Below, piece after piece: positions 11,561 through 23,912 of a stretch of 64,000 bases of DNA. Source of the stretch: Cinnamomum chago (lineage: Eukaryota > Streptophyta > Magnoliopsida > Laurales > Lauraceae); contig CP142451.1 of assembly GCA_038049695.1 (NCBI GenBank), positions 6,322,001 to 6,386,000 of the forward strand, read 5' to 3'. The stretch's first letter is position 1. Each line of letters opens with the position of its first letter. The position numbers and the translations under genes are program-made. The notes below the pieces were generated by a model. The model was not told the origin of the DNA. It saw nothing but the letters and a program-made list of their open reading frames with translations, and searched no databases.

Positions 11561-12499
11561 TGAACCTGTAAAGCAACCATTATGTATCAAAGAATTGATT
11601 TGTGCAATAGATAAAATTTACAAAATTGTATCATGATAGGTTTCTACAAAACCAAAGTTGAATTCCATAAGCCATTGGAGAATCGCTAAAAACAGAACCT
11701 AAACATCTCCAATTGCCAAACCTTACCAAGGAGAGGTCATATTTGATTTAGAACTTACCAAAGTTAGCATCCCATCCAAAATAAATAAATGGCCTCGCTT
11801 CTGATTTTCATTCCCTCCCATCGAGTACTGTTAGATTTACTGCCATTGAGAACCAACCAACATGCATATTCACCATCTCAAAACCCAATCAGAATGGGTG
11901 CATCCACTGCCCATAGTAAAGAACATAAATGAAAAATAAGAACAGAGAATTAGAGGCTAGAAATATTCAAATGTCATCTTGAAACTGGACAGTCATGCTC
12001 ATGAGATTATAGACAAATATAAAATGATGAAGACAACACGTAATATATTTATCTGTTCAACTTATATGATGAGGCTAGTGAGAATAGATATAGCCTCTGC
12101 AATAAAAAGTAAAGTAATGATCATTTATAATAACTGTGATATGCAGAGTACAGGAGCCAAAAAGATGCCAGCATATAAGTTCTCAAATGACCTAAAAGAT
12201 AAAATGTCCAACTGCTAAAGCAAGTGCTAGCAATTACAGAATTTAAAGCAGTAAAGAACTGAAACTAATAACCATTTTGACAGATTCAATGAAGTTCTAA
12301 TAAAATCCCATTATCTCTCTAAAACTAGAAAAAGACCACACTCATACTAGCATTTTCTTTTTGAATGGTCACTCATACTAACATTCCTTTCTTAATATAG
12401 ACTTGACAAAACTAAATAATGCAAATGTCCTAACTAATTATGAAAAAGACTTTCTCGCCTGGGAGATTTAGGGCCTGTTTGGAAGCACAACACAAGTTA

Positions 12500-13820
12500 A
12501 ATTGCAAAAACTTCTTGAGCAAATTTACTATAGGAAAAATTACATGTGAATGTGAATTCTTATAGACAAAACTAAACTGAGAATGATAAATTATGAGAAA
12601 ATTTCAAATGCAAGCATAGAAAGAATAAGAAACATGCTCGTTGGGATATTTGCTCGTTTCTTTTCTTTCGGCTTCTAATATATGCTCGTTGGGATGTTGT
12701 TCTCGCTTCTAGTGTGATCTATGCGCATCCGAATTCATTTGGATCTCTCTCTCCAAAGTTCAAAGAGAGATGGCCTTCTTTCGATTTATACAAAAAGACC
12801 CAAGATTCCAACGATCAAGATATCATCGGACAACCTACCAAGGAATGGAGGAATTTCTACCTCAAATGGCACAAAGTGAAGGCATGTAGAGCTACAAACT
12901 TATCCAAGTTTGTGATAAAATGTTCTCAACATGAATCGCTTGAAGTTGGAGATTAGTTGAAAGCAATTGGACACCTGTGCTCAATGGAACTAGGATTTAA
13001 GGATCTTCAGCTGTTTCTATTCACAAAAAATCAGAATGTGATGCTAAATTTGATTGGATTGCACTGTTCCTTGTTTTGCCTAGGAACACCCGGGATGATT
13101 GTCCATTATCTGTGTTCTTTAATGATCAATATTCTAGTTAAAACTTATGGTTGAAGTATTCAAGAAACGCATTTTGAGCACATATTATTTGACCGATCCT
13201 CTAGAAAGGACAATTAAATTAAAAAAAAAAACCTTAGAAGATCAAGTAATTAAGAACTTCATCTGTAGCAAGAACAATAGTTTCTTAACTTGCAACAGAT
13301 ATGTAACAGAACGATCATTCGAGGGGACAAGCATCTTTCAAAAAAGATGAACTGGTTGAGACATTACATCAAACACTTTGTGGGCATTTGAGATTAAATT
13401 CAAACTTATCCAACAAAGACAAAAAAATATGTGGTGGTTTTGTCATGTTCAATCTCTATCCCTTTTTTGGCCTTGCATATCATTAAACAAACGGAGATCA
13501 TCATCTTCTTTCTTTGATTTTTCTAAACAACCCATGAATGAAAAAGGAAAAATAAGAAACACGCAGTGATTATTTCAAAAGAAGTATTGCAGAGTAAGAA
13601 GAAAAGAGAAGTAAAAGAATTGAAGAATTGAGTTTCCGTCTTGATCAACAGCGATATGAAAAATTGCAGACGAAGAAGAGAAATCATTACCAAGAGGTAG
13701 AGAGAGAGAGAGAGATATTACGGAACACAGAATCGAAATGGAAATGTTGTAGTTACTATTTCCTCCGGTTTCAACGCTCGCTTGTATGGTCCAAAGCCAA
13801 GGCAGGCATCGACAATTTCA
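12500..13820. other. Intergenic; no gene supported
   Basis: A direct repeat of 'tgctcgttgggat' lies near 12637-12690. A plus-strand open frame at about 12711-12956 contains ERWPSFDLYKK and EWRNFYLKWHKVKA; I do not recognise it and see no introns or homologous neighbour. A short GA run is near 13697. 13560-13820 probably includes the 3' UTR of the minus-strand NLR gene, but no polyadenylation site is certain. Confidence 0.4.
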
Positions 13821-16800
13821 TCATGCATGAAAAAAGGGTTGGAGTCGTTGCTTGATGTCATTGTCTTCCCACACCAATGCTTCCCACCATGAACTAGAGC
13901 CATAAATTTTCTTTAGTGCAGGTGCTACAATATTGGTGCCATTGGAGAGGAAGGAGAGACTCTTCAACTTGGGACATTCCCAAATATTAAAAGTTTCTAG
14001 TGATGGCCATTCGAAATTAGAAAACCCTTGGCAAATGCTAACCAAGTTCGGAAGATTCACGAGATGAATGTACTTGATATTAGGGCGGATGAGTCTATCA
14101 TTATTATAACTTATAACATTATGGGTATGGCTTGCGACAGACATCTCCTCCTCTTCAATTTCTATTATCTCTTCCATCTTCGAACAATTCGAAACCTTGA
14201 AGTATTCTAAACTGCAGAGTTGTCGAATAATACCCAATTGGAAAACCTTCTTCAAATTATCACAACGAAATAAATTTAAATGTGTTAGTTTGGAGAGGCT
14301 TCCGGGCAGCAATGGACCATCCGATAAGCTTCTCAATTCAGGAAGAAACCCAAGCTTAAGAATCCCCAAGTTGGGTAGCAGTGCACAAGTCTTCTGTTGC
14401 TCATCTCCATCAAACAGAATTTCCATCTTTTCACAGCCTTTGACCCAACATTCTTTCAACTCATTCATGTTTGCCAGGCCCAACTCCGATAGCTTTCTTA
14501 CGGTGCCATGATCCTGTAGATGAAAAATGGAACAATGAGCAAGGGTCTCCATTATGGTGGCGGCATGTGACATCCCAAGACCACCTTTATATACCAAACA
14601 TTTTTCCCATTCATGATGTAGACGATCATAAACAATCAATGTATCCGTTATCTCAGTGCCAACCCGAAACCGGAATCTCCTAAACCAGGAGGTTGCTTTC
14701 ACCGATTTGCTATGACGTAGAAAATGCTCGAGACACTCCACTTTTGGAAAGTATGCATCGAGATAAGTAAGATGTTCCAACCTGCATAATTCTTCAACCA
14801 CGACTTCCATGCTTTCATCATCCCACTGTTCCTTTTCAACACACCCACGTGTAACAACGACATACAAGCTCAGTTCTTCTAAATATGGAAGCTTTGGAAT
14901 TATTCCAGTTGGAACTCTCAACTTCATGTTCCATTCTTTAGTGTCCTTTTGAGAATGGTTGCGGTATTGAAATCGCACTATCAAACGTTTCAAACGAGTT
15001 AGTTCTCCGACCTCTCTAGGTAGATATTTAATTCCTGTGGAGCCTCCCAAATGAAGCACCTCCAGTTGCTTGAGCGCTCCTACTTGGGATGGAAATTCTT
15101 CTAATTTACGACAACCCTTCAAATAGAGACCGCGGAGATTAACCAAGTTACACAAGGAAGACGGCAATGACCTTATTTCTGTCCCACTCAAGTCTAAAAT
15201 ACATAGAGAAGGCATACATTCAAAGAAGGAATCGGGGATCATTGTTAGATGATCATTATATTGCAACAATAATGTGGACAAAGTGCTACAGTTTGGCCTC
15301 TCCAACTCCAGTAGACTGACCAAACTACATTGCATTAATGATATCTTTTGTGATTGCAACCATTCCTTCTCCTCTGGTGGATGCTTTACATGTTTACCAG
15401 TTTTTACTAAGAACCCTGAAGCTTCTTTCAATGCAAAATCCCTTATAATGTCATGCATTTTGACACATTCTTCACTATCATCAGCTCTCTCCAACAATGA
15501 TGCATCAGCAAGATACATTACCATGTCGTGACCCTCATCCCGTGCCTCTTCAATGCTATCAACTCGTTGAATGTAGCCCTCCAACCAACAATACTCTACC
15601 AATTCAGTTATCCGTATCTTATGGTCTTCCGGGTACAATGAGCAATACAAAAACAAGTTCCTTTCAGAATCTTTAGGTAACCGATTATAACTGATTCTCA
15701 AGCAGGAGAACACTTCATTTTCTATGCCTTCAATTTGAGATGTACATGGTAATTGCAGTTTCCTTAGTGTATTCCTCCACCTAGGAACAGAATCATTCTT
15801 TCTCAATGATGAACCAATAACAATGATGGCAAGTGGTAAACCACCACACTTTTTAACGATATCTCTAGCAATTGGTTCGATACGAGGAGACACGGCAACT
15901 TCTCCAGCTTTTTCATTGAAGAGGCTCCATGCCTCCTCTTCGGATAGTCTCTCCATTTGTATTTCCACATCTGTTTCCATCCGCCGACATACGCCAAGAT
16001 CTCGAGTGGTCAACAAGACTTTACATCCATTATCTTGATTTAGAATTGGGATCCCAACATCAGACAAATCTATTTTTTCCCAAATATCATCTAAAATCAA
16101 TAAGAACTTCTTCCCACTTAAGTTTTTAGATATGGATGCCCTTAGTCGATCGACAGATTTATCTTCTCCATTACATTTTAGACGTTCTGCAATATCATTT
16201 TGCACCTTTTTTCGACTTCCTTCTCCTGAGACAGTTATCCAGATGACGATGTCAAACATACAGGATTCTTCCAGTCGATTGTTCAATAATTTCAGAGTTC
16301 TTGTCTTTCCAATGCCACCCATTCCCCAAATTCCAATCTTTCGGATTCCGACATCTCCTATATGCCCTAATATCTTCTGCAATCTAGGCTCAGAGTCAGT
16401 TAAAGAATTAATTTCTACAATTTGTGGCTCAACTTTCTCCAATGGTGCATTAGAAAACTCTTTTCCCTTCAACTTTGGTCGTTTATTTTTAAGAACGGTG
16501 ATTTCCTCGATAACATCACCTACACGTTTGCCCAATCTCGGCCTTGATAAAACATTAGAACACCGCATATGCTCGTCTTTAATGGACTGCACCTCAATTT
16601 CTAACTTTTTCACATCTTCAAGCCATAATTTACTTTCGCTTGTTGCCACATTTGGTGATTCTCTAGTTATTTTTTCCAAATCATCCCTCCGTGCAAATAA
16701 ATGCTGAGCATTTTTGTCCAGTTGTTCCATTTTCTTTTCGGGATTTGTAATGTAATCTATTGTTGGATTACCAAAAATATCATGCACGAGCTTCCCAGTT

Positions 16801-16826
16801 TCTAAAACCGATTGAATTTTGTCCAT
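13821..16826 (-). CDS. CC-NB-LRR disease resistance protein (RPS2/RPS5-like), complete
   Basis: This 1001-residue single-exon protein belongs to the plant intracellular receptors that sense pathogen effectors directly or through guarded host proteins; it probably acts at a membrane or in the cytosol. Domains in order: an N-terminal coiled coil to about residue 130 with WLEDV near 68-72; NB-ARC with P-loop GMGGIGKT (168-175), kinase-2 LLILDDIW (about 242-249), RNBS-B KVLLTTRD (about 269-276), GLPLA (329-333), RNBS-D LFLYCSLYPED (about 391-401) and MHD (457-459); then leucine-rich repeats from about 500 to the end, including LCILDLSGTEIRSLPSSL. All nucleotide-binding motifs are intact. I start at the ATG at 16826; the frame is open 24 bp further but only through a TTG. 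A 'cgtaacag' two bases upstream could be the acceptor of a 5' UTR intron. The family assignment is firm, the effector unknown. Confidence 0.96.
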   Translation of the reverse strand: MDKIQSVLETGKLVHDIFGNPTIDYITNPEKKMEQLDKNAQHLFARRDDLEKITRESPNVATSESKLWLEDVKKLEIEVQSIKDEHMRCSNVLSRPRLGKRVGDVIEEITVLKNKRPKLKGKEFSNAPLEKVEPQIVEINSLTDSEPRLQKILGHIGDVGIRKIGIWGMGGIGKTRTLKLLNNRLEESCMFDIVIWITVSGEGSRKKVQNDIAERLKCNGEDKSVDRLRASISKNLSGKKFLLILDDIWEKIDLSDVGIPILNQDNGCKVLLTTRDLGVCRRMETDVEIQMERLSEEEAWSLFNEKAGEVAVSPRIEPIARDIVKKCGGLPLAIIVIGSSLRKNDSVPRWRNTLRKLQLPCTSQIEGIENEVFSCLRISYNRLPKDSERNLFLYCSLYPEDHKIRITELVEYCWLEGYIQRVDSIEEARDEGHDMVMYLADASLLERADDSEECVKMHDIIRDFALKEASGFLVKTGKHVKHPPEEKEWLQSQKISLMQCSLVSLLELERPNCSTLSTLLLQYNDHLTMIPDSFFECMPSLCILDLSGTEIRSLPSSLCNLVNLRGLYLKGCRKLEEFPSQVGALKQLEVLHLGGSTGIKYLPREVGELTRLKRLIVRFQYRNHSQKDTKEWNMKLRVPTGIIPKLPYLEELSLYVVVTRGCVEKEQWDDESMEVVVEELCRLEHLTYLDAYFPKVECLEHFLRHSKSVKATSWFRRFRFRVGTEITDTLIVYDRLHHEWEKCLVYKGGLGMSHAATIMETLAHCSIFHLQDHGTVRKLSELGLANMNELKECWVKGCEKMEILFDGDEQQKTCALLPNLGILKLGFLPELRSLSDGPLLPGSLSKLTHLNLFRCDNLKKVFQLGIIRQLCSLEYFKVSNCSKMEEIIEIEEEEMSVASHTHNVISYNNDRLIRPNIKYIHLVNLPNLVSICQGFSNFEWPSLETFNIWECPKLKSLSFLSNGTNIVAPALKKIYGSSSWWEALVWEDNDIKQRLQPFFHA

Positions 16827-17405
16827 GCCTGTTACGAAATTAAAAGACAATTAGGAAAAGATGAACAATAACATCAATACCATCCAGATTATGTAATACT
16901 CACAAACACATGTAACGGTTAGGAAATTCAAAATGACAAGTGTCAAGCAACTGTGAAATAAATATTTCTATATTGAAATTCCCAAACGAGTGATGTTGCT
17001 CTCTAGATATATGTGTCCCTTTTAATATTACAATAATGACCCCTGGACTTTATCTTTATATACAAGTATTACAATCCGTCAACCACCTTAATCGACGGTC
17101 AAACCTATCTTTTTACGTCAAATTCAACTAGCAAATTTATAAAAGACAAAAAATGTTGTTACCTTATACCTCTTTGTAGCAGACAGTGTTTAAAATTAAA
17201 ATAACTTTAACCAAAAATGTTTGACAATATTCACCTTGATCTAAATTGAGTTAGCATGGTATTCTTACCATAGTTTCCTTTTCAAGGTTAAAGTTCATAA
17301 ATTACAGTATTGCAGGGGGTATTTTTTGTCCTCTAAGTAGGCTTCAATATGAGTATGGTCAGGTCGGATTGTGTTGAGGCCAATGTGAGCTTGCCCCAAC
17401 CATAC
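16827..17405. other. Upstream region of the NLR gene; nothing definite
   Basis: AT-rich sequence between the NLR start codon and the solo LTR. It should contain the NLR 5' UTR and promoter and perhaps a 5' UTR intron ending just before the ATG. I see no unambiguous TATA box or other element to call. Confidence 0.4.
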
Positions 17406-20400
17406 TGTAAGGACCCAATCCCAAGGTCTTTAATGTGATTATTGTGGTTTTTGCTATTTAATTTAGACCATAGATTGGATCATGCTTGGACCCCACCCAT
17501 TCATTGAATTAAATTAGTGCTTTGTGTAACTTCATCATATTTTGTGTGGGACCCAACATTGATGATAGAGATTAAATCTTAGTACACTAGACTTCATTAA
17601 GGGAATTAAACCCAGTCAAATGGGAATTCCATGTTGTGGATATTGTTAGTTTGAGCACTCTCTCCACCTTCACGATCTTTCCTCCCACTAGAACTCCATC
17701 TCCTCCTTATTTGGAGGATCTTACTTGCACAACCCATTTGTTTTTGTACCACCTTCCAACCTTTCTTCCTCTCATACGATCTCTCTCCCCCGCTAGTTCT
17801 CTCCCCCAAGATTCTCCGACAAAGAGTTCTCTTCCAAGTAACTCCCCACCCCTCTTTCTCTGTTGTTTTATTTTTTCCTATTGACTATAGTTACTTTCTA
17901 TTTATTTCCCCATTTGTAGTTTCTGCTGGGACTGCATGTAGCTCTGCTTCTCTCCCTTCTTTTCTTTTACTTTTGATGTTGTGGGATCCATTATTTTATT
18001 TAATTCTTTGTTTTCCATGATATGATGTGCTGCCACCTAAACCCCGTTTCCATCTTCATCTCTCCACCTCATGATCCCACCCAACCAAACGGACCCTGCC
18101 ATTACTCTTCTCCATTCATAACCCATTTTCTTTTTTTTTTCTTTTTACAATCTGCAGAACCCAAACTAACACACATACCCATGCCTTTAACTCTCTTCTT
18201 TGACAACCCATCTCCATCCAAAGTAAACATGAACTAGTCTCTCTATTAATCCTAACCCACGTAGCCTCTAACCTTTTAACCTACCGAACTGAATTCATTG
18301 TCTTTTTCCCATCTTTGAATCCTGCTTAACATGGCCTTTCTTTTGTGCTTCTGTTATTTTATTTCAGTCATTGTATTCTATACCCATATTTTGTTCTTTC
18401 AATCTACAACATCATTTCTACAAAGATTTCACCACCAGGACCAAGCAGCCTGTATAAAATGTAGGACCAAACCAGACTTGTGTACCCACCTCACCTTAGC
18501 TCCCATCATAGTCATGCTAGTCACATGACAAGGACAGAACTTCATCTTTTTAATCAATTAACCACAAAGAACCCAGTTCCTGTTTTGTGGTTTGAGCCAA
18601 GTATTCAACACTTCTTCACTTCTATTCATGTCATATCTTCCATACCCATCTATGCTTCCAAACCAAACATCACAACTAAGACCCAATTCGTCTAAACAAA
18701 CAGAGTATTAACAATAATCCTCGCCAATGCACCTCATATGACCCATCCCAACCGTTCAATTTCACCTCCATTTCCATTTTTTTTCAGAACTAAAATCAAC
18801 CTCCTTGTCTCTTACCCATCTTGGAATCTTGTTCTTCATGTTCTGCAACCAGAGTTATACCCACTTGCAGAATAAAAACACTTAACTGAACTTACCGACC
18901 CAACTACTGGATCCGAATCAAGGCCCAACCCGGATAATCTATAGCTCAGTTGTGCATTATTCCTTCACCATTTGCATGCATTATCCCTCCAATCAAGCAA
19001 CACATGAGGACTTACACAAACTGTACATTAAGTTCATATCACTATAAACTGTGCTGCTCAATCACCAAACCCGAGTTTGAACTTACCTAACCAGCCTAAC
19101 ACTTGACCTGTGAACGCACTTAATCAAATCACTTGATCAAAATCTGAATTTTCAAAATGCAAACCAACCCAGATCAGGCCCACCTTTGCTTCACAAAATT
19201 TAACCCACTTGCACAACTTATTTACCTGGGCCCAATCCAAACTAAGCCCTCGCATCACTTTTGTAGCCCATACCCCTAGGCTTACACCTTGACCTAGTAC
19301 TAATCCATTTTCAAACCATCTTTAACAGGAACCCAGCCCGAGTCACCATAGCATTCAAGTTAGGCCAGGTTAAATCCATCATCCACCGCTAATCGAGGCA
19401 AGTAACCTGACTATGGTCCTCTAGTAGTTAGAGTTTTCTAACCTTTGCTTTCCAATATGTTAAATTGATATTCAACCATTCTGTTTCATGCGGGACGTCC
19501 AGTCCTGGCATCTTAGCTTATTTAGGGCCATTGATTTTATTGATATAAATGTACCTTTTTGAACTAATTTGTGTACTCATCAATGATCAAAATTGTAATT
19601 ATTGAACTTGTTCTATGTTCATTTGATGCTACTACGAGATATTTTGACTTGAATCATTGCTAGAAATATTTATATCATGGTTGGACTTCAAAATTACGAC
19701 ACAATTACAATTATACTAGAAAAATGCTCCAAATGATAATTTGCTTAGAAACCTGAATCATGAGTTTTATGGTTCACCCTTGAATGTAAACCTTGATCTC
19801 TAAGGCATCATCCAACGTATTGGGCAACGCAATGTGGGGTCAACCAAATGCGGACTTAGCCCACTTTATGGGTATGACATTGGGGCCTGGGAATCCCTTT
19901 GTGCGTGATAACTAGACTGCAGCTAGTCCCTTATGGCTTCGGGCCCTTATATGTGTGTTATTTTGGCTTCGGGACCTTATGTTTTACTATGGCTTCGGGC
20001 CCTTATATTGGTGATCATATTGTACCTAATCAAGGATTTGACTGGTATTTTTATGTATTATGACCGAGGATATGCCTTTTTTTAGATTAGATCATGTGGG
20101 CTATAATTTCTGCCAATATTCATGAATCATTGCAAAATTATTCTTGCACCATCGTTCAAATTATCTTGTTAATATTTCCTAGCATTTCAATTTTATTGGA
20201 ATACCCTTAAATTAACCGTATTTATTCATCATACACAAATTGCTATCATTTGATTGAATAATCGTTTGCTATAGCTCTATAGTTTGTTTACTTGTGGAGC
20301 TTTTTGCTCATATGCGTATTGTCCTCATTTCTTTTCAGATGTTGAGGTTGCCCTTGATAATGAAGAATCTTAGCTTGATGGGACGTGTAAAGCTCGAGAA

Positions 20401-20669
20401 GCGAATCACTATTTAGCCATTTAGATTTCATTTTCATTGTAGTGACTTAGATGGACCATGTTATATTTCTTTGGATATCTTGAGGCTTTTGAGCTTTATC
20501 ATCATTGTTCAACTTTATTAATAGTATGTTCATTTGATGCATTTAAATTAATTGATTTAGATTTCCCACATTATGCTTAATAAGAGGATTGATCCTTCAT
20601 GTTCAATGTGGGACCGTCGCATTCCGAATATCTGAGGGCCCCAAGGATCTCAGAATTCGGGGCGTGACA
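17406..20669 (+). mobile_element. Solo LTR, 3.26 kb, with perfect 5-bp target duplication
   Basis: The element starts TGTAAGGACCC and ends GGGGCGTGACA, with catac immediately outside both ends (17401-17405 and 20670-20674). Such TG...CA ends with a 5-bp duplication define a plant LTR; no gag-pol, primer-binding site or second LTR is present, so it is a solo LTR left by recombination between LTRs. The ends are weakly inverted copies of each other. A pyrimidine-rich tract lies at 17640-18700. Three copies of a 'ggcttcgggcccttat' block (one variant) lie at 19934-20007. Length and ends suggest a Ty3/gypsy chromovirus-like LTR, which is inference. Confidence 0.88.
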
Positions 20670-20674
20670 CATAC

Positions 20675-23600
20675 ACAATCCCAGCATAACTTGAATACAA
20701 ACCTGACTTTTAAACTGACCTCTCAGCCCGAGCAACAACCCGGGTTCAGTAGTTGCTGTAACCTGACTCAATCAGCCCTCATATCTTTTATTCCCTACCA
20801 AAAATCCTTGAGCCCAAGGCCCCCGGCTTCATGGATTACAAGCTAAAACCCGAAGCCCACAACCAAATCACTGTACTAATAAAACAAAAACCCAAAAACA
20901 AAAAAGGATGAATAGAAACCAACATATTAAATAGAAGAGTCGCATAGTTTTAAGAAAATAGATGGAGAAAAATGTGTGGCCCACCGCTGAAATAATCATA
21001 CATGTGAGGCCCACAACCAAACCTGAAGGCCCGCTACGATTGACTTTATTGTCAGACCATAGTTAATATAAGTGATTTCTAAGTCTAAATGAGCTGTCAA
21101 AATGTTTTAAAATATTCTATCACAAATTTCTAAGAATTTTAAAATGATATTCTATCACAAGTTTTGAAAATTTTAAATGATATATATATAAAATTGCATA
21201 TACAACGCTTTCAAGGAATTCATTAATTCAAAAATACAGAGAGCTAAAAATTTGAATGATACTTGAATCTATTGGTGTGGTTAGAGATCAAGATCCTCAA
21301 GTATATCAACCACTCTTTATATGTGTGCTAGAGAAAAGAAACATTGATAGAAAACAGAAAATCTAGGATCAAGAATATATGAGGGTCAAAACCATTAATC
21401 TTGAGAGTATCAGAATTTGTTATCAGAATTTGTTTAAAATCAATTGCAAATTTCACCTTCAATTTTTTTAAAAGCAAGATATTCTTTCAATGGGCACATC
21501 AAACTTTTAGATATTCTTATAGCTTTTTATTGATTTATTTAAGTGAATTTCATATTTTGTAATAATTGTTTAAATTGGTTTTTAATGTTTTGATTTGGTT
21601 ATGTCTTGATTAAAATTTTAAAAAATAAAATAATGAGAAATTTACGCGACAAAATCACCCTTGATGGCCCCTAAATAAAAAAGGCCCCAATAGATATTTT
21701 GAAAATGGAGTGGTCCCCTAGGGTCTTTCTCATTCTTTTTCCATATATATATATATATATATATAATGGGAACCGGACGGTCCTCACAGTTCCAAACGCC
21801 TACTGGGGCCCACCTTATGACCCATCTAAATTGGCCACACATTCACAACCCCCTTATAGACACCAAATCCCATGAATTTTCAAGGATTCAGATGGAATAG
21901 ACCATTGGATTGAGGGTCAATTTTTCTTGTTTGTTATAAAGTTAATAAACTTGTGGACTACATATGAAGGGGTTAGATGTATTAGATTAACTTCAAATTT
22001 GATATTTAGGTTGGCACCACTTGGATCTTTCGGTCCCCCTCTATCCCATGACTAGTGGGGTATATATATATATATTCATCTATTGTGGCTCCTCTACACA
22101 CTACAATGGGGCGTGAAACCCATTTTTCCTTTTCAGAAAAAAACAGTTTAATCCCCTTTTTTATTTCTTCCAATCTTGTAGGCCCCAAGTTCATCAATAT
22201 CCAAATCTAGTCTATGCCTAGAATGCACTGTTTATTTTTAGTAGAGTTTTTAAAGAAACTAGAAATCCTCTCTTCTTCCTCTTCCCACCTCATACATTAT
22301 ATATACACATCTAGTTTAAACAAATGTAGTACAATGTATGACTATTGAGAATGATATGAAGTTTGTGTTTGCAATAAACATCGTCATGTTTCAATATTTG
22401 AAACTTAATATGTAAATTAACTTGATTTACATATCTTAAGCAAAAAATAAAAAATGACCCAAATAATTATTAAATAGAAAGCAATGATTTTCCCATTAAA
22501 TCCATGAGTGGAGGCACTTTAAAAAATATCCGTTAGTCTTTTTTTTTTCACGATTTGGGGGGGGGGGGGGGGGGGGGGTGTCCACATAAATCATTGATTT
22601 TCATTGGATGGCTGGTTATATTTTTTAATCATTGATTTTCATTACATTTTAAAATATTTTTTTTAATATTCAAAGAAAACTCCTAAATTTGAAAAATACT
22701 CTAAATATTCTTAAGACATAATATCTGAAAACTTTATTAAATAGGTTAGAATATGAACACAATACGGTTATTCAAACGAGACAAAACGCTCACTATAATT
22801 ATTTTAAATGAGAGAGAAATAGATTGCATGTAGTTGACCCAATATTGTGAGAACAAGTCTTTGATGATGACGACGACACAACGGCTATTATGAATCCAAA
22901 TTGCTTAAAAAAATGACTTTTTCTTCTTTTAGCACCGAGAGTTGTTTCTTATTCTATTCAAAGTAGTACCCATGCCAGATTGTTTGGATGAAAACTAATT
23001 GACCCACCATGAATTAACAAATTTATTTATTAGTTATTTGTGATCATTTGATGGGCTCCAATGAAGGTGATTTAGAGGGAAACATTTAAAGTAATTCACC
23101 AAGTCATATGAGACCACAGGGTATAACTTGTATGTTAACGCAAAGTTAAAGAGTCTGAATTCTTTGAATGTCTTACTACAACGCATGCATTGGTATACAA
23201 GTAATAAAAAAACAATACCTTGGAATTTCCCTTTTCTGCGGAAGTTGTTTTCCAACCACCCCATTGGAATTTATTTTCCGAGGAATCACAAAAATATTAG
23301 TATATTTTTACGTTTTTCCATGAAGGAAAATGGCCACACTAAACGTGGATGTTCCTGTAGTGCATAAAATCATTTCCACAATTCTCAATCTTTCCATGGA
23401 AAATCGGCTACACAAACGTGCACTAAATCTAGTGAGTAATGAACACACGCTCCCACCCCGAGTGTTATCTTGACCAATTAGAGTAGGGCTGTTTTTTGTT
23501 TTTCAAGTTTTTGGCAAGGTTTGTTTTTTTTTTTTTTTTTTTTTTTTCCCATTTTAAGGTCGAGGAGGACTCTTGTAATCAAGGATTTATTGTATATTAT

Positions 23601-23771
23601 GGACTATTGTAATGAAGTATCAGATGAAACTTTTTCCTAAAGTTTGAAGACACTCTACAGGTATTTTGAGTAATCAACATTAATTCATGATGATCATCGA
23701 TGAGAGATCTGTTTTTCTCCTTGTTTTGTAGTAAAATTTTCATTTTTCTTTCTCTATTTTTATATTTATTT
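20675..23771. other. Intergenic; no gene, only simple repeats
   Basis: Open frames here are short and unrelated to known proteins. Visible items are TA dinucleotide runs near 21742-21764 and 22061-22073, a 22-base G run at 22557-22578, and a T run near 23523-23547. The rest is AT-rich DNA with no recognisable gene or element boundary. Confidence 0.5.
22557..22578 (+). repeat. Poly(G) run, 22 bases
   Basis: An uninterrupted run of 22 G residues follows a T-rich stretch. Long G homopolymers are rare in AT-rich plant DNA and can form G-quadruplexes. The length may be inexact because homopolymers are hard to sequence. Confidence 0.9.
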
Positions 23772-23912
23772 TAGTACCCAAACAGGACTTGGGGACCCAT
23801 TAGAAGCCCCAACTATAGGGAAGAAAGCCTGAGGAAAGCTACCCAAAGATCGAACCCTCGGCAATAAGATGAGAAGCGAGATGCTTAACCAAACGGACAA
23901 CCCCCGGTATGG
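23772..23912 (-). mobile_element. tRNA-derived SINE, minus strand
   Basis: Read on the minus strand it begins with a tRNA-like head: box A-like 'ttggttaagcatctcgc', then box B-like 'gagggttcgatc'. It continues to 'ctgtttgggtact' and an A/T-rich tail. This arrangement is typical of plant SINEs. No clear target duplication was found, so the ends are approximate. It is not a functional tRNA gene because the acceptor and anticodon arms do not fit. Confidence 0.65.

Larger units (their letters stand above)
10525..12500. repeat. Direct segmental repeat, copy C
   Basis: Second copy of the 7990-9790 segment, related also to 2867-3740. At its left edge a plus-strand frame (10525-10716) reads through KGYKRVHEEIQVAVKF and GAFTHLHHCINASLDP and is followed by a GT; copy B has a frame break in the same piece. 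I do not recognise this peptide, and it could be an unrelated captured exon. The rest is SCAR-like exon remnants and intron-like DNA. Confidence 0.72.

Noticed and set aside
16824-16850. Eight extra N-terminal residues for the NLR
   Set aside because: The longer frame starts at TTG, and the sequence before the ATG at 16826 looks like an intron end.
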